DNA of 64,000 nt from an uncultured Clostridia bacterium (GCA_947581825.1 CANPVP010000001.1:163606-227605), one strand, 5' to 3'; positions 1 to 8,825 are shown, counted from the stretch's first letter. Notes: generated from the sequence alone by a model not told the origin. Numbers and translations: made by a program.

Positions 1-2
1 TT

Positions 3-485
3 ATTTTAGAACAGGTTATGACACCAGCACTAGAAGACCGTTTAATGTATTTAAGAAAAAGATATAATTCATTTAATATGAATTTAACAGATGCATATAT
101 ATCATTTAATGTAAATTTAAAGAAAAGCTTATTCCAAAAGTATCAATCTAAAGAAATCTTCGGAAATAAATATAAAAAGCACACTGAATCAGTTACATTT
201 GTAAAGCCATCTCTATATAGTAATGATGATTTTGAATATTATAGAATATTTCCAATGCTAGAAAAAATATTCTTTATTCATTATATAAATTTGTTATATA
301 GGTTTGCATTAAAAAACAATGATATTACTAGTGTTGAAATAGACGTAATGGAAAATTTTGAAAAAGAAATAAATGAAATACTAGAAGGTGAATATTCAGA
401 ATTTAAAAATCTTTATATGGATGATCTGAATGAAATTAATGGTATGATAAAAGAAACCATCGAAGAAATTACAGTTAATGAATAA
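3..485 (+). CDS. Unknown protein, 5' end cut by the window edge
   Basis: The reading frame is open from the first bases of the window with no stop before the first ATG at 18, so this is probably the C-terminal part of a longer protein. About 160 residues are visible, rich in Lys, Asn, Tyr and Phe, with a hydrophobic helix-like stretch near FFIHYINLLYRFAL and an acidic Glu-rich tail. I do not recognise a family. It ends 31 bases before lemA on the same strand, so it is probably co-transcribed with it and may share a cell-envelope role. That link is inference only. Confidence 0.5.
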   Translation: MLEQVMTPALEDRLMYLRKRYNSFNMNLTDAYISFNVNLKKSLFQKYQSKEIFGNKYKKHTESVTFVKPSLYSNDDFEYYRIFPMLEKIFFIHYINLLYRFALKNNDITSVEIDVMENFEKEINEILEGEYSEFKNLYMDDLNEINGMIKETIEEITVNE

Positions 486-516
486 CCAATATATAATAAA
501 GAAAGGATAGATAAAA

Positions 517-1134
517 ATGAATCCAATTATTGTAATAGCTATTGTAGTAATACTACTAGTAATTTTTATGTATAATAATCTTAATTCTTCAAAACAGAGA
601 GTAGAAAAGTCTTTTGCAACCATAGATACATATTTGCAAGAAAGAACAGTAAAAATGGAAGGATTACTTGATCAAGCTTTGACCGTTCTTGATAGTGAGT
701 CAGAAATGTATAAACAAGTTTCAGCGATGAGATCTGGATTTAATGGTTATCAAAATGCTTCAATTAATGACAAAGTAAAATTAGATAATCAAATGAGAAA
801 CTTTTATGCGGCTGCAGAAAGTTACCCACAGATTAAATCAATAGATTTATTTAAAACAGCAGCTCAAACTTTAATTAAAGATGAACAACAAATAGGAGCA
901 GCAAGAAGACAATATAATACAAATGTAACATCTTATAATATAAAGATAACATCATTTCCTACAAGTATTTTGGCAGGTATGTTTGGATTTAACGAAAAAT
1001 TTGAGCTATTTACTTTAAGCGAAGCAAAAAGAGAAGAAATGTCTTCTGGATCAACATATAGAACAGGTGGATTAGACAGAGTTAGAAGTAAAAACGGAAT
1101 AGGTCAAAATAATGATTCTGAACCAAAAGCATAA
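517..1134 (+). CDS. lemA: LemA family protein
   Basis: A 205-residue protein with one N-terminal membrane anchor (residues 3-18), then the LemA layout: YNNLNSSKQRVEKSFATIDT followed by a long helical region. The usual LemA motif after the anchor (Y-N-x-L, then V-x-x-x-F/W-x-x-I-D-x-x-L-x-x-R) is present. A conserved NxxITSFPTSILAGMFGF segment sits near residue 150, followed by a polar tail. The short outside N-terminus and helical body fit a membrane-anchored protein of unknown biochemical role. The start is fixed by GAAAGGA 14 bases upstream. It follows the partial gene closely and is closed by an intrinsic terminator. Confidence 0.85.
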   Translation: MNPIIVIAIVVILLVIFMYNNLNSSKQRVEKSFATIDTYLQERTVKMEGLLDQALTVLDSESEMYKQVSAMRSGFNGYQNASINDKVKLDNQMRNFYAAAESYPQIKSIDLFKTAAQTLIKDEQQIGAARRQYNTNVTSYNIKITSFPTSILAGMFGFNEKFELFTLSEAKREEMSSGSTYRTGGLDRVRSKNGIGQNNDSEPKA

Positions 1135-1147
1135 AATTAAAGAATAT

Positions 1148-1177
1148 AAAAAACAGTGATTTATTTCACTGTTTTTT
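1148..1177. terminator. Bidirectional intrinsic terminator between lemA and spoVAD
   Basis: An inverted repeat AAAAACAGTGA / TCACTGTTTTT with a short loop and runs of T on both strands lies between the convergent lemA and spoVAD genes. Confidence 0.8.
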
Positions 1178-1206
1178 ATATTGTAGGAAATTTGTTAATC
1201 CGTTTT

Positions 1207-2211
1207 TTACAATTCTATAGATATAGCATGTGCTATACCTGGTATTGATTCTCCTTGTTGAGCTGTTGTAGCATTTGTTAATGCTCCTGTTGCAATTAAT
1301 AATATTTTTTTATATGCTTGAGATTTTAATTGATTAAAAAGATATCCAGAAAATACACTTGCACAGCAACCGCATCCACTTCCACCAGAATGAACATCTT
1401 GCGCTTCTTTATTAAAAATTAAAACTCCGCAATCATTGTAATTGTCTTTTATATTAAAGCCTCTGCTTCCAGAAAGTTCTGTTAAAATTTCTTTTCCAAT
1501 GTAACCTAAATCTCCAGTAATTATTGCATCATAATAACTTGGATCACGACCAGTATCTTGAAAGTGAGTAATTAAGGTGTCTAGTGCTGCAGGAGCCATA
1601 GCTGCTCCCATATTATTAGAATCTTTTATTCCTTTGTCTACTATTTTTCCAGGAGTAACATGAGTTATATATGGACCTGGTCCGTCTTTTGCTAAGATAC
1701 AAGCACCTGCACCAGTAACAGTCCATTGTGCAGATGGAGGACGTTGATTTCCAAGTTCTAGTGGAAATCTAAATTGCTTTTCAGCACTACAGAAATGACT
1801 TGAAGCACTAGAAAGGACAAATTGTCCAGCATTGCCATCTATTAAAATAGAAGCTAGAATTAATCCTTCTACAAAAGTAGAACAAGCACCAAATATTCCA
1901 AAATATGGAATATTCAATTCTCTTAAGCCGAAACTTGAAGAAATACATTGATTAAGTAAATCTCCAGAAAAACAATAATCTATTTGTTCGCTAGGAATAC
2001 CAGATTTTGAAATAGCAGTATTAACAGTTTCCTTTATAATTTTACTTTCAGCCTTTTCCCACGAATCTTCTCCCCAAAATTCATCATCTAAGCATTGATC
2101 AAAATATTTAGCAAGAGGACCTTCTGCTTCTTTTGGACCTACAATAGATGCTGTTGAAAGAATTGTGGGAGGGTTATTAAATTTGATTGTTTGTGAACCT
2201 ATTTTTTCCAT
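1207..2211 (-). CDS. spoVAD: Stage V sporulation protein AD
   Basis: SpoVAD is part of the SpoVA channel that moves dipicolinic acid into the forespore; it has a thiolase-like fold. The protein shows the conserved N-terminal QTIKFNNPPTI segment, GACSTFVEGL near residue 110, and a Gly/Cys-rich GGSGCGCCASVF near residue 280. An ATG 12 bases further upstream is in frame, but GGAGG lies between the two ATGs, so the start at 2211 (334 residues) is preferred. It follows spoVAC by 13 bases. No spoVAE follows it; the next gene is the convergent lemA. Confidence 0.93.
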   Translation of the reverse strand: MEKIGSQTIKFNNPPTILSTASIVGPKEAEGPLAKYFDQCLDDEFWGEDSWEKAESKIIKETVNTAISKSGIPSEQIDYCFSGDLLNQCISSSFGLRELNIPYFGIFGACSTFVEGLILASILIDGNAGQFVLSSASSHFCSAEKQFRFPLELGNQRPPSAQWTVTGAGACILAKDGPGPYITHVTPGKIVDKGIKDSNNMGAAMAPAALDTLITHFQDTGRDPSYYDAIITGDLGYIGKEILTELSGSRGFNIKDNYNDCGVLIFNKEAQDVHSGGSGCGCCASVFSGYLFNQLKSQAYKKILLIATGALTNATTAQQGESIPGIAHAISIEL

Positions 2212-2224
2212 AAAAACCTCCATA

Positions 2225-2689
2225 TTAAACTAAAGTTATACCTTGAGTATTAAAAATTAGATAAAATATTCCTACTAATATTGATGCTGAAATTCCAAAT
2301 ACTAAAACAGGACCTGCTACAGTAAACATTTTTGCTCCAACTCCCATAACATAGCCTTCTGATTTATATTCCATAGAAGGAGAAACGATAGAGTTTGAAA
2401 AACCTGTTATTGGAACTAAGGAACCAGCACCAGCAAATTTACCTATTTTATTAAACCAATTTATACCAGTTAAAAAAGCACTAATTGCAATTAAAATAAT
2501 AGAAGTAATAGTTCCAGCCATATCTGTATCTAAACCTCTATACTTGCAGAAATTCATTATAATTTGACCTATTGAGCAGATTAGTCCACCAACCCAAAAT
2601 GCATTAAAACAATTTTTTAAAATAGGGGAATTTGGTGACTTCTGATCAACATAGTTTTGATAATCTTTATTGGATTCCAATGGATTCAT
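2225..2689 (-). CDS. spoVAC: Stage V sporulation protein AC
   Basis: A 154-residue integral membrane protein of the SpoVA dipicolinate channel; SpoVAC is the mechanosensitive-channel-like subunit. A charged N-terminus is followed by four or five hydrophobic segments and the conserved motif GAGSLVPITGFSNSIVSP with the family's E-YKSEGYVMGVGAKMF continuation. Its ribosome site (GGAGGGA) overlaps the end of the dodecin gene four bases upstream, so the three genes form one operon. Length and order (spoVAC then spoVAD) are typical of Clostridia. Confidence 0.93.
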   Translation of the reverse strand: MNPLESNKDYQNYVDQKSPNSPILKNCFNAFWVGGLICSIGQIIMNFCKYRGLDTDMAGTITSIILIAISAFLTGINWFNKIGKFAGAGSLVPITGFSNSIVSPSMEYKSEGYVMGVGAKMFTVAGPVLVFGISASILVGIFYLIFNTQGITLV

Positions 2690-2692
2690 AAA

Positions 2693-2914
2693 TTATCCCT
2701 CCTTATTTCTAGTTCTATCTAGCATAAAAGATATATCTAAATCTACTATATATTCAGTAATTTTATCTCCAATAATTTTAGCAGATTGATTAACTACTCT
2801 AACAGAAGAAAGATAGTCAATAGTTTTTGAAGCTTCACTAACAGCTTGAACTATTGCATCCTTCCAAGAAACTGTTGATGTACCAGTAATATTTAAATGT
2901 TTTTCTAATCCCAT
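2693..2914 (-). CDS. Dodecin family protein
   Basis: A 73-residue protein matching the dodecin fold: a beta strand with ITGTSTVSWKDAIVQAVSEA, a helix, then SVRVVNQSAKIIGDKITEYI and a final strand VDLDISFML. Dodecins form hollow dodecamers that bind flavin or related ligands; they are 65-75 residues long, as here. It is the first gene of the operon leading into spoVAC and spoVAD, with a GGAGGT ribosome site. A link to spore formation is suggested only by this position. Confidence 0.82.
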   Translation of the reverse strand: MGLEKHLNITGTSTVSWKDAIVQAVSEASKTIDYLSSVRVVNQSAKIIGDKITEYIVDLDISFMLDRTRNKEG

Positions 2915-3058
2915 AAGTTTACCTCCAAAATTTATTTTCTTTAGATAGTTTTTTCAAAAAAGTTAAAAATATACACAAAAAATAAATATTCAAAATCAGT
3001 AGTAAAATACAAAGGTTTGGTATATAATTAAAAGGCGACAAAATAGGAGGGGTAGATT

Positions 3059-5014
3059 ATGAGTTATAATAAAGAAAAATATTTAAAACTTTTAAGTAAA
3101 GAGTACAAAAATGTTGAAGAAGTATCTGAAGAAATAATAAATTTACAAGCAATATTGAATCTGCCCAAAGGAACGGAAGTTTTTTTAAGTGATTTGCATG
3201 GTGAATATGAACCTTTTGTACATATATTAAATAGTGGTGCTGGTATTATTAGAAGTAAGTTGGATTTATTATTCGAAACATCAGTAGTAGCAAGTGAAAG
3301 AAACACTTTAGCTACTTTAATATATTATCCAGAAGAGAAATTAAAATCCATAAAATCAAAAATAAATAATTTGAATGAATGGTATGAAATTACTTTATAT
3401 AGATTAATAGAAGTTTGTAAGCAAGTAAGTTCAAAATATACAAGATCTAAAGTAAGAAAGGCTTTGCCAAAGGAATTAAATTATATTATAGATGAAGTTT
3501 TAAACTTACAAGCAACAGAAAGCGTTAGCGATAAGAAAGTATATTATGGAGAAATAATAAAAACAATAATCGAAATAGATATGGCAGATGAATTTATAAT
3601 TGCAATATCAAATTTAATTAAACGTATGGCGATAGATCATTTGCATATAGTAGGAGATATTTTTGATAGAGGACTTCATCCTGATTTAGTAATTGAGGCT
3701 TTAATGAGATTTCACAGCTTAGATATACAATGGGGAAATCATGACATATTATGGATGGGAGCTGCTTGTGGTAATAAAATATCAATAGCATCTGTTATAA
3801 GAAATTGTGCTAGATATGATAATATAAGTATATTGGAAGATGTGTATGGAATTAATATACGTCCTTTATCTACATTTGCTCTAGAAACTTACAAAGATGA
3901 CCCATGTAAATGTTTTAGACCTAAAATTTTTGAGTATAACAAGTATGCAAATAGTGATAAAAATGTAATATCAAAAATACATAAGGCAATTACAATAATT
4001 CAATTTAAACTAGAGGGACAATGGATTCTACAGCATCCAGAGTTTGAAATGGAAGAGAGATTATTACTAGATAAAATTAATTTTAAAAATAAAACGATAA
4101 AAATAGATGGTAAAACTTATCCTTTAAAGGACACTAATTTCCCAACTCTAAATAAAGAGGATGTATATAAATTAACAGATGAGGAAGAGGAATTAATTGA
4201 AAGATTACAAGAATCTTTTACCAGAAGCGAAGTTTTAAATAAGCATATAAGATTTATTTATTCAAAAGGGTCTTCATATATGAAATTTAATTCTAATTTG
4301 CTATTTCATGGCTGTATACCAATGGATGAAGATGGTGAATTTACAGAGGTTGAAGTACTTGGTAAAAAATTAAAAGGAAAAGAATACTTGGATTATATTG
4401 ATAAGATTGTGAATAAGGCTTATTTTGATAAAGATGCGAAAGATGAAAAAGATTTTATGTGGTACTTATGGGAAGGTAAAAATTCACCATTTTTTGGAAA
4501 AGAAAGAATGACAGTATTTGAACAGTATTTTATTGAAGATAAAGAAATACAGAAAGAAAACAAGAATCCATATTATAAATTTGTTGAAACAGAGGCAGGG
4601 TGTGAAAAAGTATTAAAGGAATTTGGAATCACAGACCCAGAAGCACATATAATAAATGGGCACATTCCTGTTAAGGCAAAAGATGGAGAAAGTCCAGTAA
4701 GAGCAAATGGCAAGTATTTAGTAATTGATGGAGGATTTGCTAAAAGCTTCAGAGAAAGAACTGGTGAAGCAGGATATACATTAACATATAATTCATATGG
4801 AATGTTATTAAGTGCAAATAAGCCATTTACATCAATTAAAGATGCAATCGAAAATGAAAATGATATTATATCAGAAATTATTGTAAAGAAACAAGGAGTT
4901 AGCAGAAAAACAGTAGGAGATACAGATATAGGAGAAAAATTAAAGGGAGAAGTAGAAGATTTGAAATTGTTGTTGCAAGCATATAGAACAGGAGAGATTA
5001 AGGAAATGTTGTAG
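3059..5014 (+). CDS. fbp: Fructose-1,6-bisphosphatase, class III
   Basis: This gluconeogenic enzyme hydrolyses fructose 1,6-bisphosphate; class III is the metallophosphoesterase type of low-GC Firmicutes. At 651 residues it has the usual family length. Metal-binding motifs are visible in order: SDLHGE (44-49), GDIFDRG (about 199-205), GNHD (about 226-229), and a late NGHIPVKAKDGE segment before the C-terminal region. GGAGGGG precedes the start. The TAG stop codon lies inside the first GTAGGGGAGA unit of a repeat cluster, so a repeat has inserted at or next to the natural end of the gene. Confidence 0.96.
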   Translation: MSYNKEKYLKLLSKEYKNVEEVSEEIINLQAILNLPKGTEVFLSDLHGEYEPFVHILNSGAGIIRSKLDLLFETSVVASERNTLATLIYYPEEKLKSIKSKINNLNEWYEITLYRLIEVCKQVSSKYTRSKVRKALPKELNYIIDEVLNLQATESVSDKKVYYGEIIKTIIEIDMADEFIIAISNLIKRMAIDHLHIVGDIFDRGLHPDLVIEALMRFHSLDIQWGNHDILWMGAACGNKISIASVIRNCARYDNISILEDVYGINIRPLSTFALETYKDDPCKCFRPKIFEYNKYANSDKNVISKIHKAITIIQFKLEGQWILQHPEFEMEERLLLDKINFKNKTIKIDGKTYPLKDTNFPTLNKEDVYKLTDEEEELIERLQESFTRSEVLNKHIRFIYSKGSSYMKFNSNLLFHGCIPMDEDGEFTEVEVLGKKLKGKEYLDYIDKIVNKAYFDKDAKDEKDFMWYLWEGKNSPFFGKERMTVFEQYFIEDKEIQKENKNPYYKFVETEAGCEKVLKEFGITDPEAHIINGHIPVKAKDGESPVRANGKYLVIDGGFAKSFRERTGEAGYTLTYNSYGMLLSANKPFTSIKDAIENENDIISEIIVKKQGVSRKTVGDTDIGEKLKGEVEDLKLLLQAYRTGEIKEML

Positions 5015-5173
5015 GGGAGAATAAATTAATTTTCGGGCGACCACTGGTCGCCCCTACAATAAAATACAAATTGTAGGGGAAAACAATGTCCTCTTAAAAT
5101 AAATATAAAATGTAGGGGAGAACAGTGTTCTCCCGAATAGATATAAATTGTATGGAAGACCAATCTTCTCCCA
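5012..5173. repeat. Cluster of GC-rich short palindromic repeats
   Basis: At least four related units sit between fbp and rsmB: 5034-5058 (minus orientation, CGGGCGACCACTGGTCGCCC then CTACA), 5071-5094, 5111-5135 (TGTAGGGGAGAACAGTGTTC then TCCCG) and 5149-5172, plus a stub at 5012-5020. Each starts TGTAGGGG and folds on itself. Arms vary between units but keep pairing. They stand out as GC-rich in AT-rich DNA, and related units occur at 8868-9128. Confidence 0.8.
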
Positions 5174-5212
5174 AATAAATACAAAATAATTGAAAAAAGA
5201 AAGGACTAAAAA

Positions 5213-6493
5213 ATGGATAAAACTAGAGAAACAGCACTAAAGGTATTATACGATGTCGATACTAAAAATGCATATTCAAACATAGTTTTAAGCGAGATTT
5301 TAGACAATAATAGAAATAAATTAAATGAAAAAGATGTTGGATTAATTTCAGAACTAGTGTATGGAACAGTTAGTTGGAAATTAACAATAGACTATATAAT
5401 ATCAAAATATTCAAATATCAAAATAAACAAAATTTCTAAATGGATATTAAATATTTTAAGAATGGCAACATACCAAATAATTTTTTTGGACAAAATACCA
5501 AAATCAGCAGCAGTAAATGAAGCAGTAAATCTAGCTAAAAAATATGGAGGAAGATCTACTGGCTTTGTAAATGCCATTTTAAGAAAAGTAGAAAAAACAG
5601 ATTATGAAGAATTAAAAAATATCGAAAATAATGTAAAAAGAATATCTCTATTAGAATCCATGCCAGAATGGTTAGTTAAAGAATTATTAAAAGACTATAG
5701 TATTAAAGAAGTAGAAGAGATTTGTAGATGTAGCAACACACATCCAAAAGTAACAATCAGAATAAATGCGTTAAAAACTGATAAAGCTAAATTAATAAAG
5801 CAATTAGAAAAAAGAAATATACAATACGAGGAGACAGAGGAAGAGGAGTTTATAAATTTAAAAGTTAAAAACTTAGCAAATATAGATTTATTTAAAGAAG
5901 GTCTATTTACTGCACAAGATATATCAGCAGGAAGAACGGCAAAAATCTTATCTCCTAAAGAAGGAGATGTAGTATTAGATGCTTGTAGTGCACCAGGAGG
6001 AAAAACAACACACCTTGCAGAAATAATGAATAATAAAGGCAAAATAATTGCTTGGGATTTGTATAATAGCAGATTAAATTTAGTTAAGCAAAATGCAGAA
6101 AGATTAGGAATTGAGATAATAGAAACAGAAGAAAAAGATTCTAGTATTTTTGAAGATAAGTATATAAACAAATTTGATAAGATATTATTAGATGTTCCTT
6201 GTTTAGGAATAGGGGTAATAAAAAGAAAACCTGATATTAAATGGCAAAGAAAAAAAGAAGATATAGAAGAAATTAGCAAAATTCAATTAAACATATTGGA
6301 AAATTGCTCTAAATATTTAAAAACAGGAGGAGAATTGGTATATTCTACTTGTAGTATATTAAAAGCAGAGAACGAAGATTTAATAAGACGTTTTTTGAAG
6401 GATAATAATAAATTTGAAATTGTTAAAGAAATAAAAATAAAAACTAATGAAGAAGCAGATGGCTTTTACATATGTAAGATAAAAAGTAAATAA
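5213..6493 (+). CDS. rsmB: 16S rRNA (cytosine-967-C5)-methyltransferase RsmB
   Basis: This SAM-dependent enzyme methylates cytosine 967 of 16S rRNA. The 426-residue protein has an N-terminal NusB-like helical domain (about 1-140) and a C-terminal Rossmann methyltransferase domain. Motif I is LDACSAPGGKTTH (about 255-267). The two family cysteines are in DVPCLGIG (about 327) and YSTCSI (about 377-382). AGAAAGGA precedes the ATG. The gene runs directly into a terminator that overlaps its stop codon. Length and motifs are normal for the family. Confidence 0.95.
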   Translation: MDKTRETALKVLYDVDTKNAYSNIVLSEILDNNRNKLNEKDVGLISELVYGTVSWKLTIDYIISKYSNIKINKISKWILNILRMATYQIIFLDKIPKSAAVNEAVNLAKKYGGRSTGFVNAILRKVEKTDYEELKNIENNVKRISLLESMPEWLVKELLKDYSIKEVEEICRCSNTHPKVTIRINALKTDKAKLIKQLEKRNIQYEETEEEEFINLKVKNLANIDLFKEGLFTAQDISAGRTAKILSPKEGDVVLDACSAPGGKTTHLAEIMNNKGKIIAWDLYNSRLNLVKQNAERLGIEIIETEEKDSSIFEDKYINKFDKILLDVPCLGIGVIKRKPDIKWQRKKEDIEEISKIQLNILENCSKYLKTGGELVYSTCSILKAENEDLIRRFLKDNNKFEIVKEIKIKTNEEADGFYICKIKSK

Positions 6494-6511
6494 AATATTT
6501 ACTTTTTTTTT
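6481..6511 (+). terminator. Intrinsic terminator of rsmB
   Basis: An 11-bp stem AAAAAGTAAAT / ATTTACTTTTT with a 5-base loop and a long T run overlaps the last codons of rsmB. Confidence 0.75.
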
Positions 6512-6555
6512 ATGGTAAGATATAATAAAAAATAATTATGAAAAGGAGTGATTTT

Positions 6556-6690
6556 ATGAAAATGGTTATAGTTTTGATGACTATTTTATCTTTAAGTTTA
6601 GGATTTGCAGTATACAACAGTGCTAATTCAGTATTAGATTCTACAATGAAAAGTTACACAACACCACAACAAAATTCAATTGATTATTAA
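6556..6690 (+). CDS. Small membrane protein, 44 residues
   Basis: A short reading frame beginning MKMVIVLMTILSLSLGFAVY, that is one hydrophobic N-terminal helix, followed by a polar tail ending TTPQQNSIDY. A good ribosome site (AAAAGGAGTG, 6 bases before the ATG) supports translation. It lies after the rsmB terminator and 40 bases before the next small membrane gene, so the two may be co-transcribed with the sugar kinase. No family is recognised. Confidence 0.55.
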   Translation: MKMVIVLMTILSLSLGFAVYNSANSVLDSTMKSYTTPQQNSIDY

Positions 6691-6730
6691 AAGAAAAAAG
6701 ATATTTTGCTTATAGAAAGGAATGAATGGC

Positions 6731-6982
6731 ATGAAAAGTGAAAGAGGAATGGCTTTAATTCCATTAATACTAACTATATTTATTGTTTTAGCTTTAGCAG
6801 GAGCTGCAATATTTATGATAGGAGATGGAATTCTATATAATAAAGATATAAGAAGACCTAGCCAAGAACAAAACAATACGTCTAATAACAATAACAGTAC
6901 GGAAAATAATAATGTAGAAGAAAATAATAATGTAGTAAAATCTGGCAATAGTAGTATAAGCAGTAACAGAAGTGTAGAATAA
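6731..6982 (+). CDS. Small membrane-anchored protein with Asn-rich tail
   Basis: An 83-residue protein starting MKSERGMALIPLILTIFIVL, with one hydrophobic helix (residues 8-30), a short GDGILYNKDIRR segment, then a low-complexity Asn/Ser/Glu tail. An upstream in-frame ATG at 6722 is too close to the AGAAAGGA ribosome site, so 6731 is preferred. The basic start, Gly, then long hydrophobic stretch resembles a prepilin leader, but the usual Glu five residues after the Gly is Pro here, so processing as a pilin is doubtful. It precedes the ROK kinase by 10 bases. Confidence 0.6.
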   Translation: MKSERGMALIPLILTIFIVLALAGAAIFMIGDGILYNKDIRRPSQEQNNTSNNNNSTENNNVEENNNVVKSGNSSISSNRSVE

Positions 6983-6992
6983 GGAGGCTTCT

Positions 6993-7910
6993 ATGAGAAT
7001 TGGAGTTGATTTAGGCGGAAGTCATATTGCAGTTGGATTGGTAGAAAATGATGGAACAATAATAGAAAGAGTAGAAAAAAACTGGAGTTTTGAAGATAGG
7101 CAAGATATTGAAAATAATATAGAAAAATCTATAATAGAAATATCTACAAACATCTTAAACAAGCATAATTATAGTTTCGAAAATATTGAAATGATAGGAA
7201 TTGGTAGCCCAGGAACAATAATGGATGGGAAAATACTAAATGCCTCAAATTTAGGTATCAAAATTTTCGATATAAAGAAAGCTATAGAAGAGAAAACAGG
7301 ATGTAAGGTTTTAGTAAAGAATGATGCTAAATGTGCAGCAATTTGTGAAAAAAAGTTTGGAAATCTTAAAGACTTTTCAGATGCTGTATTTCTTACTTTA
7401 GGAACAGGAATAGGAGGAGCAGTTTTCTTAGATAACAAATTACTACAACCTAAAAGATTTTCTGGATTCGAAATTGGGCATATGATAATAAAGAAAGATG
7501 GAATACAATGTGCTTGTGGAAAAAAAGGATGCTTTGAAAGATATGCTTCTATGAAAAGTTTTAAAGATATGTTTGTAAAAGAGTTCAATTTAGATAAAAA
7601 CAAGAATTGGCACAGCAAAGATATTTTTGAAATAATAGATAGAGAAAAAGGAAATCCTGTTATTAAAAATATTATAGATGAATATGTAGATAATCTAATA
7701 ACAGGTTTAGTTAATCTTATTGATATATTTGAGCCACAGGCAATTTGCATGGGGGGCGGATTTGTATACTATAAAGAATTATTATTACCAATAATAAAAG
7801 AGATTTTATATAAAAAAGATAGAAACTTTAATAAAGGATATATTCCTGAAATTGTTATTGCAAAAACAGGAAATGATGCAGGAGTTATAGGAGCTGCAAT
7901 GCAAGATTAG
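6993..7910 (+). CDS. glk: ROK family sugar kinase, probably glucokinase
   Basis: A 305-residue ROK-family kinase that would phosphorylate glucose or a related sugar using ATP. The N-terminal phosphate motif is MRIGVDLGGSHIAVG. GTGIGGAVF sits in the middle, EIGHM supplies the sugar-binding glutamate and histidine, and the zinc motif CACGKKGCFE (about residues 171-181) follows. The C-terminal GGGFVYY and GNDAGVIGAA segments are typical. AAGGAGG lies 7 bases before the ATG. ROK members also include transcription repressors, but there is no N-terminal HTH here, so kinase is the better call. Substrate is inferred. Confidence 0.88.
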   Translation: MRIGVDLGGSHIAVGLVENDGTIIERVEKNWSFEDRQDIENNIEKSIIEISTNILNKHNYSFENIEMIGIGSPGTIMDGKILNASNLGIKIFDIKKAIEEKTGCKVLVKNDAKCAAICEKKFGNLKDFSDAVFLTLGTGIGGAVFLDNKLLQPKRFSGFEIGHMIIKKDGIQCACGKKGCFERYASMKSFKDMFVKEFNLDKNKNWHSKDIFEIIDREKGNPVIKNIIDEYVDNLITGLVNLIDIFEPQAICMGGGFVYYKELLLPIIKEILYKKDRNFNKGYIPEIVIAKTGNDAGVIGAAMQD

Positions 7911-7922
7911 ATAAACAATAAG

Positions 7923-7990
7923 TGAATAAAAACACCTTTTTTGGAAATAATACCAACAAAGTATTATTTTTAGAAAAAAGGTGTTTTTTA
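7923..7990 (+). promoter_or_regulatory. Terminator-like hairpin carrying the next gene's ribosome site, with a sigma-G-like promoter
   Basis: A long inverted repeat (arms about 7929-7952 and 7961-7989) ends in a T run, so it should terminate transcripts from the upstream kinase gene. Its right arm contains AAAAAAGGTG, the only ribosome site for the gene starting at 7992. TGAATA (7923-7928) and AATAATA (7946-7952) are spaced 17 bases apart and resemble a sigma-G promoter. A transcript from it would start just before the right arm and so would lack the left arm. Confidence 0.5.
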
Positions 7991-7991
7991 T

Positions 7992-8591
7992 ATGGCAAAA
8001 AAGCTAGGTTTTATATTGGCAATAATAATTGTTTTTGTTTTATCGATATTTTATGGTATTTATAGAACAAAGGAAAAAGAAGATTATAGAATAGGTTCAA
8101 AGGTTATAAAGTATGATAATGAAATAGAAAAAGAAGAAAATAATAATTTGGAAATGGCTAAAGAAGTTAATTCTAGTGAAGAGAAAATAGGAGCTAATAC
8201 TGATGTAGTATTAAGAAAAAATTATAATTTGTGTGGACATACAGAAGAAGAGGATGCAAATAAATCAGAAGTAGTTAATCTAACTAAAGATGAATTATTA
8301 GATGTTTATCCAGATTGGAGAATAGTTACTTTTTCGGAAAACAATGTTGAATTAGAGAAAGAAGTAGAGGGAATATGTGGAGAACATTATCTTGTTACAG
8401 AAGAAAATGGATTTATTGTTGTATACAAAAGAAAGATAGATACGGAAACTGGCAGGATGGATAAAGAAGAGTATATGACTACTGACATTTCGGTAGAGTA
8501 CTTGCCAGAAGAGGATTTGAATTGCCTTGTAAATGGAGAAGAAATATATAGTAGGGAAGCTTTGAATAAGTTTTTGGAGGATTATGAGTAA
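7992..8591 (+). CDS. BofC-like membrane-anchored protein
   Basis: A 199-residue protein with one N-terminal membrane segment (residues 6-24), a charged Glu-rich linker, then a domain resembling the BofC C-terminal domain. That domain contains VVLRKNYNLCGHTEEE, ELLDVYPDWRIVTFSENNVE, EHYLVTEENGFIVVYKRK and ISVEYLPEEDLNCL. In Bacillus, BofC is a forespore protein that inhibits SpoIVB signalling to pro-sigma-K. The assignment rests on motif resemblance, not a search. Transcription from a sigma-G-like promoter upstream would fit. The ribosome site lies inside the preceding hairpin. Confidence 0.65.
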   Translation: MAKKLGFILAIIIVFVLSIFYGIYRTKEKEDYRIGSKVIKYDNEIEKEENNNLEMAKEVNSSEEKIGANTDVVLRKNYNLCGHTEEEDANKSEVVNLTKDELLDVYPDWRIVTFSENNVELEKEVEGICGEHYLVTEENGFIVVYKRKIDTETGRMDKEEYMTTDISVEYLPEEDLNCLVNGEEIYSREALNKFLEDYE

Positions 8592-8648
8592 AAGATTTCA
8601 GATGCTTAATTATCTGAATTTTCTATGCTTTTTTCTCGCTTATTTGTT

Positions 8649-8825
8649 AACCCAAACCATTATAATTTTTCAAAAATGCTCGTTCAAGAAATTTTCGTAG
8701 ATTTTCTAATGGCTTTTTATGGCACCCTTTCACGAACAAGCGCGAACTATTTCCATAAAAATCCTAAGAAAATCTAACTCAATTACTTTCAATGCGCTTT
8801 TTTCGAAATTATAATGGTTTAGGTT
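8649..8825. repeat. Long structured palindromic repeat, copy 1
   Basis: This 177-bp imperfect palindrome lies between the convergent BofC-like gene and metK. An outer stem (AAACCATTATAATTT / AAATTATAATGGTTT) encloses a conserved middle and an inner stem AGATTTTCT / AGAAAATCT plus TTTTTATGG / CCATAAAAA. A second copy is at 14814-14992 with changed but still paired arms. Confidence 0.85.

Noticed and set aside
5160-5420. CRISPR-like array from the repeated TGTAGGGG units
   Set aside because: Spacing, unit orientation and sequence vary, and no cas genes are present; these are short palindromic repeats.
6731-6982. True type IV pilin
   Set aside because: The conserved Glu is replaced by Pro and no pilus genes are in the window; kept as membrane protein of unknown role.
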